From: JAUIAI01 sp963976885 | GTDB taxonomy: Bacteria; Pseudomonadota; Gammaproteobacteria; Burkholderiales; Burkholderiaceae_E | Reading direction: 5' to 3' | DNA: 17,675 bases | Assembly: GCA_963976885.1 (NCBI GenBank) | Contig: CAXBNM010000056.1 | Span: forward strand, 1-17,675 | Part shown: positions 1 through 7,698 of the stretch, in pieces | Numbering within the stretch: position 1 is the stretch's first letter | Layout of the letters: the number at the start of each line of letters is the position of its first letter | The notes under the pieces: generated by a model | Database searches by the model: none | What the model saw: the letters and a program-made list of their open reading frames with translations, nothing else | What the model was told of the DNA's origin: nothing | Program-made: the position numbers and the translations under genes

Positions 1-3000
1 CGCCGTTTGCGCAATCGGTCGTCGCGAACGGTGCCCTGCCGCTGATTGCCTTGTCGGTCATGCGCAAGGAACAGACGCGCGAGGTCTTGCAGCAGACTCG
101 CTCGCTGCTCGGCGCGCGGCCCTGGGGTGTTGGTCTGCTCGGCTTCATGCCCTTGGCGTTCCGCCAGGAGCAGCTTGAAGTGGTGCGTGAAGTCAAACCT
201 CCGTTTGCACTCATTTCCGGCGGCCGGCCGGGCCAGGCGCGCGAACTCGAAGAACTTGGCATCAGTACCTATCTGCACGTCCCCTCCCCCGGCCTGTTGC
301 GCGAGTTCGTCCAGAACGGCGCCCGCAAGTTCGTCCTCGAAGGCGGCGAATGCGGCGGACACACCGGCCCTTTGAGCAGCTTCATCCTTTGGGAACAAGC
401 CGTCGAGATACTGAGCACGGTGGCCATCGACGACCCGGAGTCCGTGCAGATTCTGTTTGCCGGCGGCATTCACGATGACTGGTCCGCCGCTGCGGTAGCG
501 GTAATGGCAGCGCCGTTGACCGCGCTTGGCATGAAGGTCGGCGTATTGATGGGCACCGCCTATCTGTTCACGCGTGAAATCGTTGAGTCCGGCGCGGTCC
601 TGCAAGAGTTTCAGGCCCAGGCCATTGCCTGCCACGAGACAACCCTGCTGCAATCGGGCAAAGGCATGTATACGCGCTGCGCGGTAACGCCGTTCTGCGA
701 TGAGTTCGAACGCACCCGACGCGAGTTGTTGCTGGCACTGGAAACGCCCGAGCGGGTACTCAAGGTGCTCGAAGTGCTCAATATCGGCCGGTTGCGCATT
801 GCCTCCAAAGGAATCGGCCACAGCACCGAAGAGGCAGCCACCGAAAAAGGCCATCGCTATACCCAGGTTTCGCTGGATGTGCAGCGGCGCGAGGGCATGT
901 ACATGATTGGCGATGTTGCTCGCTTACGCCACGCCTCCGTGAGCATTGCCGACCTTCACGCCCAGGTCAGCGCCGGCAGCGAATCGGTACTCGCCGGCGC
1001 GGTCAGGAACAGCCCCCGCAGCGGCCGCCCCCGACGCGCCAACCCCGAGCGTGACATCGCGATTGTCGGCATGGCTTGTGCGCTGCCTGGCGCGCCCGAT
1101 ATGCGCAGTTTCTGGCACAACATCATCAACGGCGTCAATGCCATTCGCGAAGTGAGCGATGATCGCTGGCGCCCCCAGGATTACTACGACAGCCGCCGCA
1201 ACACACCCGACAAGGTCTATTCAAAATGGGGTGGCTTTCTTGCCGATATCGCGTTCGACCCGATGTCATTCGGCATTCCACCGGCCAGCCTGCGCTCGAT
1301 CGAGCCGATGCAATTGCTGGCCCTGGAAAGCGCTCGTCTGGCCGACGCCGGCCTGGACCGGCGCCCGTTCCCCCGCGACCGTACCGCCACCATCTTTGCA
1401 TCGGGCGGCATGAACGATCTCGGCACGATCTACATTTTCCGGGCGCTGCTCGCTCATTACCTGCCGCAAGTGCCGGAGCTGTCGGCCTCGCAGCGCGATG
1501 CGGTAATGGCTTCGCTCTATCAGAACGCGTTGCCGCATTGGACCGAAGACTCGTTCGCCGGCATCCTGAACAACGTCGTGTCCGGTCGTATTGCCAATCG
1601 ACTCGATCTGCAAGGTTCCAACTTCACGGTTGATGCCGCCTGCGCGTCGTCCCTGGCCGCACTCGATGTGGCCATCAGACAGCTGCGTTGCCGCGACGCC
1701 GATGTTGCCGTTGTGGGTGCGGTTGATGGCACCAACAATCCCGTCGCCTATATGTGCTTCGCCCAGACCCACGCGCTCTCGCCGCGGGGTCGGTGCCGCC
1801 CGTTTGACGACAGCGCCGATGGCATCGCGCTTGGTGAAGGGGTTGCCACCCTGGTACTGAAAAGACTGGTCGATGCAGAGCGCGATGGCGACCGGATTCA
1901 TGCGCTGATCAAAGGCATTGGCAGCTCCAGTGACGGCCGCAACCGAAGCATGACTGCACCCCACCCCCAGGGGCAGATCCGGGCACTCCACCGCGCTTAC
2001 GACGACGCTGGTGTCGACGCCGCCAGCGTCGGTCTGATCGAAGCCCATGGCACCGGAACGGCACTGGGCGACAAAACCGAAATCGAAGCCTTGAGCATGG
2101 CTTTTGGCGACGCCTCGATGCCGCCGCAGACATGCGCCATCGGGTCAGTGAAATCAATGATCGGCCATACCAAGGTGGCCGCCGGGATGGCAAGCATTGT
2201 CAAAACAGCACAAGCACTGCAGCACCGGGTTCTGCCGCCGACCATCGGCGTTGAGACGCCCAACCGCGGGATCGATTTCTCAAGCTCGCCATTTTTCATC
2301 AACGCCGCCCCCCGGCCATGGTTCAAGGACAAACATCAGCCGCCGCGGCGTGCCGGTGTCAGCGCTTTCGGATTCGGCGGCACAAACTTTCATGTCGTTC
2401 TGGAAGAGTACGGCCGGGACTCGTTTGGCAACATGTCGCCACGCCCGGCCGAGTTGCTGACGTTCGAGGCACACAGTCGTGACGAACTGCGCCAGGAACT
2501 CGAGCAACTGCACGAGCGGCTTGTCCATGCCGAACTGATTGATCTCGGTCAACTCAACTACTCGCTGCATCTCGCCCGGCGCGACGCCAGCCAGACCAAT
2601 GGCGATGGCCGCCGTTGCCGCCTCGCCCTGATTGCCAACGACACCGCAGATTTGAAAACCAAGCTCAAGACTGCGGTGCGGGCGCTGCAGGATGCCGGAC
2701 CTGACTACCAGAACCCGCAAGGCATTTACTACGCCGACCCGGCGGGCTCGGTCGGCAAGATCTGCTTTCTGTTTCCGGGCCAGGGCTCGCAACGCATCAA
2801 TATGCTTGCCGACCTGGTGGTCAGTCGGCCGCCCCTGCATGGGCTCTTCGAACACGCCGATCATTTACTCACCCATCGCCTGCCGCAACCCTTGTCACGG
2901 TATATCTATCCGCCACCGGCATTCACCGCCGCCCAGACGCAATCCCAGCAAGCCGCCCTGAACGAAACCCAGATTGCTCAGCCCGCATTGGCCGTTGCCG

Positions 3001-4811
3001 ATCTGTCGATGCTCGATCTGCTCGCCGAGTTCGGCCTGACCCCGGATTTCGTGGCCGGTCACAGCTTCGGCGAATACGTGGCTTTACATGCGGCCGGCGT
3101 CATCGATCGTGACCATCTGCTCAGCCTGGCCGAAATCCGTGGCCGCCTGACCGCCCAGGCCGCGCAGGCGTGCCCCGGCGCAATGGCTGCCATCAACGCT
3201 GATGAGAAGGAAGTCAGCGCCTTGCTCAAACGCCACAACCTGGACTTGCATCTTGCCAACCTGAACAGCGCGGCGCAGACGATCGTGGCCGGGTCAGTGG
3301 CTGCCGTCGATGAGGCCGTGGCCTGTCTGAGCAGCGCCGAGCGTCGCGTGACCAAATTGCCGGTAAGCGCCGCCTTTCATTCCCCGTCCATGCAAAGCGC
3401 CGCCGAATCACTGGGCGCTGAGCTGAGCAAGGTTCCCTTCTCGGCGGCTCGAATACCGGTGCTCAGCAACAGCAATGCTGCGGCCTATCCGAAAACACCC
3501 GACGCCATGCGCGCCTTGCTGGTTGAGCACCTGACCTCACCAGTGCGGTTTGCCGATGAAATTCGTGCCCTGTCAGCCGCCGGCGCCCATACCTTCATCG
3601 AGGTCGGTCCGGGCCTGACCTTGACCGGTCTGGTCGACAGCATTCTCGACAATCGTCCTCACCACGCGCTTGGCATCGACACGCCGGCACGCGCGGGATG
3701 GTTGCAACTGGCCCATCTACTGGGCCAGCTCTTCGCCAAAGGCCATCCGGTCAGTGTCGACCCGTGGTTTGCCGACCGTGGGTATCGGGACATGACACCG
3801 GCAGATGTGTTTGCCGCGGCCCAGACGCAAGCCCATCCCGGCCCGGCTGTCTGGCGGGTCAACGGCGGCCGCGCCGAGCCCTGGCATGCGCCCAAAACGG
3901 CCCCACGCGCCGCCACGCCATCGGATCGATCAAACGCGGTGCAGATGCCGGGAGCGCCATCGGCCGCCCCGAAGCCGTGGGCAGAACCTACTACTGACTC
4001 GACCCCCACCATGGGTCAATCCTCTATTCAGGAGAGCGCAACAATGACCTCAAACAGTCACGCCACCACCGGCGGGTCCGCAACGCCCCGTGCGGGCGCC
4101 GCGACCACTCGCGAAGCGCAGGCTCATCAGGCCATCGATCAACTCCTTTCCCTGCATCGTGATCAGCAGGATTCCTTCCGGCGCCTGCTCGATTTCGAAG
4201 CGCGACTCGTCAATGCCAACGGCATCGGTCAGCACCCCCATGAGGCCGCCCCCCATGCGTTTGCCCCGCCGGCCGACTCGCCCCCGGTGCGCTTGATGCA
4301 GCAGTCTGCTACGCATGGCACCGGTTCGCCCCCTTTGCCGACCCTGCCCTTGCAAGTCGTGGCGCTGAACGCCGAGGCTGGTCACGACCAGCAAACTGCG
4401 CCGCCACGCGCCGCATCGCCTTCGCCGGAACCCTCGGTCGCGGCCCCGACCATCAGCGCCAGCAACGGGCCGATCAGCGCTGATCAGTTCCGCCAGTCGT
4501 TATTGAGCGCGGTGTCGGAGCGCACCGGTTACCCGATCGAGATGCTCGACATGAATGCGCACATGGAAGCCGATCTGGGTATCGACTCCATCAAACGCAT
4601 CGAAGTGCTGAGCCAACTCAAGAACGTCCATGACTTCTTGCACGGACACGATGAAGAGGCGATGTTTGAAGAGCTGACCGGGTTCACGACGCTGCAGGAA
4701 ATCGTCACCTGGTTTGAGCAACTCAATGACCCGGCCGCTCAGGCAGCAGGAGGCAATCTGCCAAAAAAGCCTCAAGCTCCACTGCCCCCGGTGACCACCA
4801 CAGTGGAGTAA
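1..4811 (+). CDS. Iterative type I PKS / PUFA-synthase-like megasynthase: enoyl reductase (NPD/PfaD-like)-KS-AT-ACP, 5' truncated
   Basis: The frame is open to the left edge (first full codon at base 3), so the start is missing; a TTG at 51 lies inside the conserved flavin domain and is not the start. Residues below count from base 3 (1602 visible). Residues 1-325 match nitronate monooxygenase/PfaD enoyl reductases, with ECGGHTG around His120. Residues 349-803 are a ketosynthase with DAACASS (Cys547), EAHGTGT (His682) and GHTKVAAG (His722). Residues 920-1215 are an acyltransferase with GQGSQ (926-930), GHSFGEY (Ser1021) and AFHSPSM (His1126). A Pro/Ala-rich linker leads to one ACP at about 1500-1570, with GIDSIKRIE (phosphopantetheine Ser1529) as in PfaA carriers. 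The family extends malonyl-derived chains iteratively and the flavin domain reduces enoyl intermediates. KR and DH lie in the following genes. PUFA synthases usually carry several tandem ACPs; here there is one. All visible catalytic residues are intact. Confidence 0.93.
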   Translation, partial: PFAQSVVANGALPLIALSVMRKEQTREVLQQTRSLLGARPWGVGLLGFMPLAFRQEQLEVVREVKPPFALISGGRPGQARELEELGISTYLHVPSPGLLREFVQNGARKFVLEGGECGGHTGPLSSFILWEQAVEILSTVAIDDPESVQILFAGGIHDDWSAAAVAVMAAPLTALGMKVGVLMGTAYLFTREIVESGAVLQEFQAQAIACHETTLLQSGKGMYTRCAVTPFCDEFERTRRELLLALETPERVLKVLEVLNIGRLRIASKGIGHSTEEAATEKGHRYTQVSLDVQRREGMYMIGDVARLRHASVSIADLHAQVSAGSESVLAGAVRNSPRSGRPRRANPERDIAIVGMACALPGAPDMRSFWHNIINGVNAIREVSDDRWRPQDYYDSRRNTPDKVYSKWGGFLADIAFDPMSFGIPPASLRSIEPMQLLALESARLADAGLDRRPFPRDRTATIFASGGMNDLGTIYIFRALLAHYLPQVPELSASQRDAVMASLYQNALPHWTEDSFAGILNNVVSGRIANRLDLQGSNFTVDAACASSLAALDVAIRQLRCRDADVAVVGAVDGTNNPVAYMCFAQTHALSPRGRCRPFDDSADGIALGEGVATLVLKRLVDAERDGDRIHALIKGIGSSSDGRNRSMTAPHPQGQIRALHRAYDDAGVDAASVGLIEAHGTGTALGDKTEIEALSMAFGDASMPPQTCAIGSVKSMIGHTKVAAGMASIVKTAQALQHRVLPPTIGVETPNRGIDFSSSPFFINAAPRPWFKDKHQPPRRAGVSAFGFGGTNFHVVLEEYGRDSFGNMSPRPAELLTFEAHSRDELRQELEQLHERLVHAELIDLGQLNYSLHLARRDASQTNGDGRRCRLALIANDTADLKTKLKTAVRALQDAGPDYQNPQGIYYADPAGSVGKICFLFPGQGSQRINMLADLVVSRPPLHGLFEHADHLLTHRLPQPLSRYIYPPPAFTAAQTQSQQAALNETQIAQPALAVADLSMLDLLAEFGLTPDFVAGHSFGEYVALHAAGVIDRDHLLSLAEIRGRLTAQAAQACPGAMAAINADEKEVSALLKRHNLDLHLANLNSAAQTIVAGSVAAVDEAVACLSSAERRVTKLPVSAAFHSPSMQSAAESLGAELSKVPFSAARIPVLSNSNAAAYPKTPDAMRALLVEHLTSPVRFADEIRALSAAGAHTFIEVGPGLTLTGLVDSILDNRPHHALGIDTPARAGWLQLAHLLGQLFAKGHPVSVDPWFADRGYRDMTPADVFAAAQTQAHPGPAVWRVNGGRAEPWHAPKTAPRAATPSDRSNAVQMPGAPSAAPKPWAEPTTDSTPTMGQSSIQESATMTSNSHATTGGSATPRAGAATTREAQAHQAIDQLLSLHRDQQDSFRRLLDFEARLVNANGIGQHPHEAAPHAFAPPADSPPVRLMQQSATHGTGSPPLPTLPLQVVALNAEAGHDQQTAPPRAASPSPEPSVAAPTISASNGPISADQFRQSLLSAVSERTGYPIEMLDMNAHMEADLGIDSIKRIEVLSQLKNVHDFLHGHDEEAMFEELTGFTTLQEIVTWFEQLNDPAAQAAGGNLPKKPQAPLPPVTTTVE
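4030..4046 (+). promoter_or_regulatory. Possible internal ribosome binding site and start (ACP-only product)
   Basis: Inside the megasynthase linker an AGGAG (4030-4034) lies nine bases before an in-frame ATG (4044). Initiation here would give a protein of about 255 residues carrying the linker and the ACP. Codons just upstream (about 3985-4043) use more A/T third positions than the rest of the gene, as if a former intergenic spacer were being read through. The sequence shows the site; its use is not shown. Confidence 0.35.
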
Positions 4812-4825
4812 ACGACCCCGACCCT

Positions 4826-6487
4826 GTGCGTAGCTATGTGCTGCAAGCCGTGTCGGCCCCGGCACCGTCGAAGCGGCATCTTGTACGCCCAGCGCGCACA
4901 ACCGAAGTGGTTTTGTTTGGCCCGGCGTCAACCTTGAGCCGGGCGCTGGAAGACGCATTGCAAAAGCAAGGCTATTCGGTCTGCCATCTGATTCCCGGCC
5001 GGCAAACGACCAGGCAGGACAAAACCCACTTCAAACTGGACACCTCTTCGCAGGATTCGGTCCAGGCTTTGCACGCATTGCGCGGCGCGGCCGGTGACCG
5101 GGTCCGGACCATCATCGCGCTCCCCGATGCCCCTCAGGCAAAGCGCAGCACCGAGCCCCGCGAGATGTCGACGGAATTTGATCGTGCCAAGGCCTTGTTT
5201 CTGTTGTGCAAGGTTCTGGGCCCTCGGCTCAGCGCCGCGCACGCGGACACGACGCCGGGCTGGCTGATTGATGTCAATAGTATTGACGGCAACTTCGGCC
5301 TGACCCGGCGCGGCGAGCATTGCCAGCAAAGCGCCGGCAGCTTCGGCGTGACCAAGGCCTTCGCGCTCGAGAATCCCGAGGTGCAGGTCAGGTGTCTCGA
5401 CGTCGCGCCAGACCTGAGCGTCGATGCCGTGCTGGAGCGAATTCTGGCCGAATGGGGTTGGCACGAAGCGGGCGCTGAAATTGGCTATACCAGCACCGAG
5501 CGCTTTCGTCTGGAGTTGACGGCTCAACCCGTCCGCCCTGGCAGCGCTGGCGATCTCGCGCTGGATGCCGAATCGGTCGTGTTGATCACCGGCGGCTCCA
5601 GCGGCATCACCGCACAGATTGGCACCGAATTGGCCCGACGCTATCGCCCGATTCTGGTGCTCGTTGGCCGCAGCCCGTTACCCGGCGACGAAGCCGACGA
5701 CCTGCACGCATTAACCGATCCGGCGCAGATCAAGAGCGCCCTGATTGCATCGGCCCGGCGCAAGGGGGAAGCCCGGCCGGCCGATATTGAGACGACGTTT
5801 CGCAAGATTCTCAAAGATCGCGAAATCAGGGCCAATATCGCGGCGATGCGCGACGCCGGCGCCACGGTTGAATATCACGCGCTGGATGTACGGCAATGCG
5901 ATGCATTCGGCAAGCTGATCGAGCAAGTCTATGCCACACACGGACGGATTGACGGGGTCGTACACGGCGCCGGCATCATCGACGACAAACGCATCCGCAG
6001 CAAAACCCTGGCCTCTTTCGAAGCGGTCTACGACACCAAAGTAAAGTCCGCACAAGTGCTTGCCCGTGGGCTCCACCCCGATTCGCTGAAGTTCGTGGTG
6101 TTCCTGTCGTCGATATCGGCGCGCTTTGGTAATGCCGGCCAGTGCGACTACAGCGCCGCCAACGAAGTTCTCAACAAACTGGCCAACAGTCTGAGCGGGC
6201 GCTGGCCGCAGGTGCAGGTAACGGCCATCAACTGGGGGCCGTGGGACGCCGGCATGGTCAACGATTCGCTGCGCGCGATGTACGCGGCACGCAACATCCG
6301 CCTGATTCCTCCCGCCAGCGGTGCCGCCATTTGCCTGGACCAATTGCAGCGCGGCCCCGGCAGCGCAGCCGAGATTCTGGTCACGGCCAGCCTGCAACAA
6401 CTCACCGAGCAGATTCAACGCCGCCCGCCCGCCAGGCCAGCGACGGTGCCCCAGACCATCCGCAATGCCCAGGAGGTTCTCCGATGA
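4826..6487 (+). CDS. Stand-alone PKS-type ketoreductase (PfaA-like KR)
   Basis: This 553-residue protein reduces the beta-ketoacyl-ACP made by the upstream synthase to the beta-hydroxy form using NADPH. Residues about 25-235 form the non-catalytic structural half typical of modular KRs. Residues 250-510 form the catalytic short-chain dehydrogenase half, with cofactor loop TGGSSGI (255-261), the SSIS serine strand near 428-431 and the YSAAN motif (Tyr442, Asn446). The insertion after the GRSPLP motif (LTDPAQIK, then REIRANI) is typical of the KR of PUFA-synthase-like systems. The start is a GTG 14 bases after the megasynthase stop. No ATG fits and the nearest GGAG is 18 bases upstream, so translation may be coupled to gene 1. 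In many relatives KR is fused behind the ACP, so the break here looks like a split of one polypeptide. The stop overlaps the next start (ATGA). Confidence 0.9.
   Translation: MRSYVLQAVSAPAPSKRHLVRPARTTEVVLFGPASTLSRALEDALQKQGYSVCHLIPGRQTTRQDKTHFKLDTSSQDSVQALHALRGAAGDRVRTIIALPDAPQAKRSTEPREMSTEFDRAKALFLLCKVLGPRLSAAHADTTPGWLIDVNSIDGNFGLTRRGEHCQQSAGSFGVTKAFALENPEVQVRCLDVAPDLSVDAVLERILAEWGWHEAGAEIGYTSTERFRLELTAQPVRPGSAGDLALDAESVVLITGGSSGITAQIGTELARRYRPILVLVGRSPLPGDEADDLHALTDPAQIKSALIASARRKGEARPADIETTFRKILKDREIRANIAAMRDAGATVEYHALDVRQCDAFGKLIEQVYATHGRIDGVVHGAGIIDDKRIRSKTLASFEAVYDTKVKSAQVLARGLHPDSLKFVVFLSSISARFGNAGQCDYSAANEVLNKLANSLSGRWPQVQVTAINWGPWDAGMVNDSLRAMYAARNIRLIPPASGAAICLDQLQRGPGSAAEILVTASLQQLTEQIQRRPPARPATVPQTIRNAQEVLR
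6471..6476 (+). promoter_or_regulatory. Ribosome binding site fixing the type III PKS start
   Basis: A perfect AGGAGG lies seven bases before the ATG at 6484. It rules out the long open frame that extends upstream to 6142, which merely overlaps the end of the ketoreductase gene. Confidence 0.8.
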
Positions 6488-7698
6488 CAACACCGTTCCA
6501 TGCGGCGCTGACCGACTTCACCCCGGTGCAGCTCGCCAAGCCCATTCCGCAGCGATTCGCCCTTGAGCTGTCGGCGTACGGGTTCGCCCGAGCGCATTGT
6601 CTGAGTCACGGCATTACCGACAAGGCGGGCTTTGAGCAGATACACCGCGAGGTCAAAGGAAAATTCGAGCGCTATGCGTTGTCTTCTTCTCAGATCAATC
6701 GTCGGCAACTGATCTTCTTTCCAGCGTTGAAAGACATTCGCTTCATCAACGGACAACTTGATGTTGCAGAACCCGTCGAGCCTCATTTGCGGGTTCACGA
6801 TTACACGAAGGATCCGCGCGGTGCAGATCTTCGTAGCCGGCATGAAAGCTATGGCAAGGTCGCCGGCCAGGCCGTTACAGAGATGTACCAGACCGTAGAA
6901 CAAGCGCCCGACGACATGATTCACGTCACCTGCTCAGGCTATCTGGCGCCCAGTCCGATCGAGCGTCTGGCGGCCAGCCGGCGATGGTTCAACACCACTG
7001 TCACCCATAGCTATCACATGGGTTGCTACGGCGCCTTTCCGGCGATAAAGATGGCCCACGGCTATTTATCATCGTCGCAGTTCGCCATTACTCCGCCGCG
7101 GCAACGGGTCGATATCGTGCACACCGAACTGCTCTCCGCACACAACAACATTACCGATCTGCGCGCCGAGAACATCATCACGATGTCCTTGTTCGCTGAT
7201 GGCTTGATCAAGTATTCGCTCTGTCCGGAACAAACGCTGCGCTCGCAAGGGCGCAGCGGACTCAAGATTCTGGCCGCCAATGAGCATCTGCTGCCGGACT
7301 CGGAGGACGAGATGACCTGGATCCCCGGTCCACATCACTTCGCCATGACGCTCACCCCCATGGTGCCGGTCGTGATCAAGCGTCACGTCGAGCCGTTCGT
7401 GCGCGGCCTGTTGGCCCAGGCCGGCATCGACTTTGATCGCGAAAAATCGAAACTGGCCTGCGCCATTCATCCGGGCGGGCCGCGCATAGTCGAGCACATT
7501 CAGGAAGTGCTCGGTTTGCGCGACGACCAGGTGGCCATCAGTCTTGGCGTGTTCCGAGGCAACGGCAACATGTCCTCGGCTACCGTGCCGCACATCTTCA
7601 AAGAGATGCTCGAAATGCTTGATCCGGGCACGCGAATTCTGTCGCTGGCCTTTGGTCCCGGTCTGACCGTAACCGGGCTCGTGCTGGAGAAGATATGA
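6484..7698 (+). CDS. Type III polyketide synthase (chalcone/stilbene synthase family)
   Basis: This 404-residue protein is of usual length for a type III PKS, a homodimeric ACP-independent condensing enzyme that extends an acyl starter with malonyl-CoA and cyclises the product, often to resorcinols or pyrones. The catalytic triad is visible: Cys181 in MGCYGAFPA, His329 in CAIHPGG and Asn362 in GNGNMSSATV. The C-terminal GFGPG-like loop reads AFGPGLTVTG. The start at 6484 follows a strong Shine-Dalgarno site and overlaps the ketoreductase stop by four bases; its own stop overlaps the next gene in the same way. Tight coupling to type I lipid-synthase genes recalls the Azotobacter ars operon, where type I fatty acid synthases hand long acyl chains directly to type III enzymes. 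A FabH-type KAS III is less likely because of the GNMSSATV motif. The ring type formed cannot be read from the sequence. Confidence 0.9.
   Translation: MTTPFHAALTDFTPVQLAKPIPQRFALELSAYGFARAHCLSHGITDKAGFEQIHREVKGKFERYALSSSQINRRQLIFFPALKDIRFINGQLDVAEPVEPHLRVHDYTKDPRGADLRSRHESYGKVAGQAVTEMYQTVEQAPDDMIHVTCSGYLAPSPIERLAASRRWFNTTVTHSYHMGCYGAFPAIKMAHGYLSSSQFAITPPRQRVDIVHTELLSAHNNITDLRAENIITMSLFADGLIKYSLCPEQTLRSQGRSGLKILAANEHLLPDSEDEMTWIPGPHHFAMTLTPMVPVVIKRHVEPFVRGLLAQAGIDFDREKSKLACAIHPGGPRIVEHIQEVLGLRDDQVAISLGVFRGNGNMSSATVPHIFKEMLEMLDPGTRILSLAFGPGLTVTGLVLEKI

Noticed and set aside
51..53. TTG at 51 as the start of the megasynthase
   Set aside because: Conserved flavin-domain residues (PFAQSVVANGALPLIAL) are encoded in frame upstream to the window edge, so the real start lies outside.
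1266..2048. Long open frame of 260 codons on the minus strand opposite the ketosynthase
   Set aside because: It mirrors the KS coding frame in GC-rich DNA, shows no family motif, and the plus strand has clear catalytic motifs across the whole stretch.
6142..6483. N-terminal extension of the type III PKS frame by 114 codons
   Set aside because: The extension overlaps the KR gene, reads as low-complexity Arg/Gln-rich sequence, and a perfect AGGAGG precedes the ATG at 6484, which gives the normal family length.
5711..6493. Open frame of 260 codons on the minus strand opposite the ketoreductase
   Set aside because: It is antisense to the catalytic half of the KR with TGGSSGI and YSAAN motifs; no independent evidence of coding.
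6484..7698. FabH-type beta-ketoacyl-ACP synthase III or DarB-like enzyme
   Set aside because: Length of 404 residues, GCYGAFPA around the cysteine and GNMSSATV around the asparagine are type III PKS signatures.
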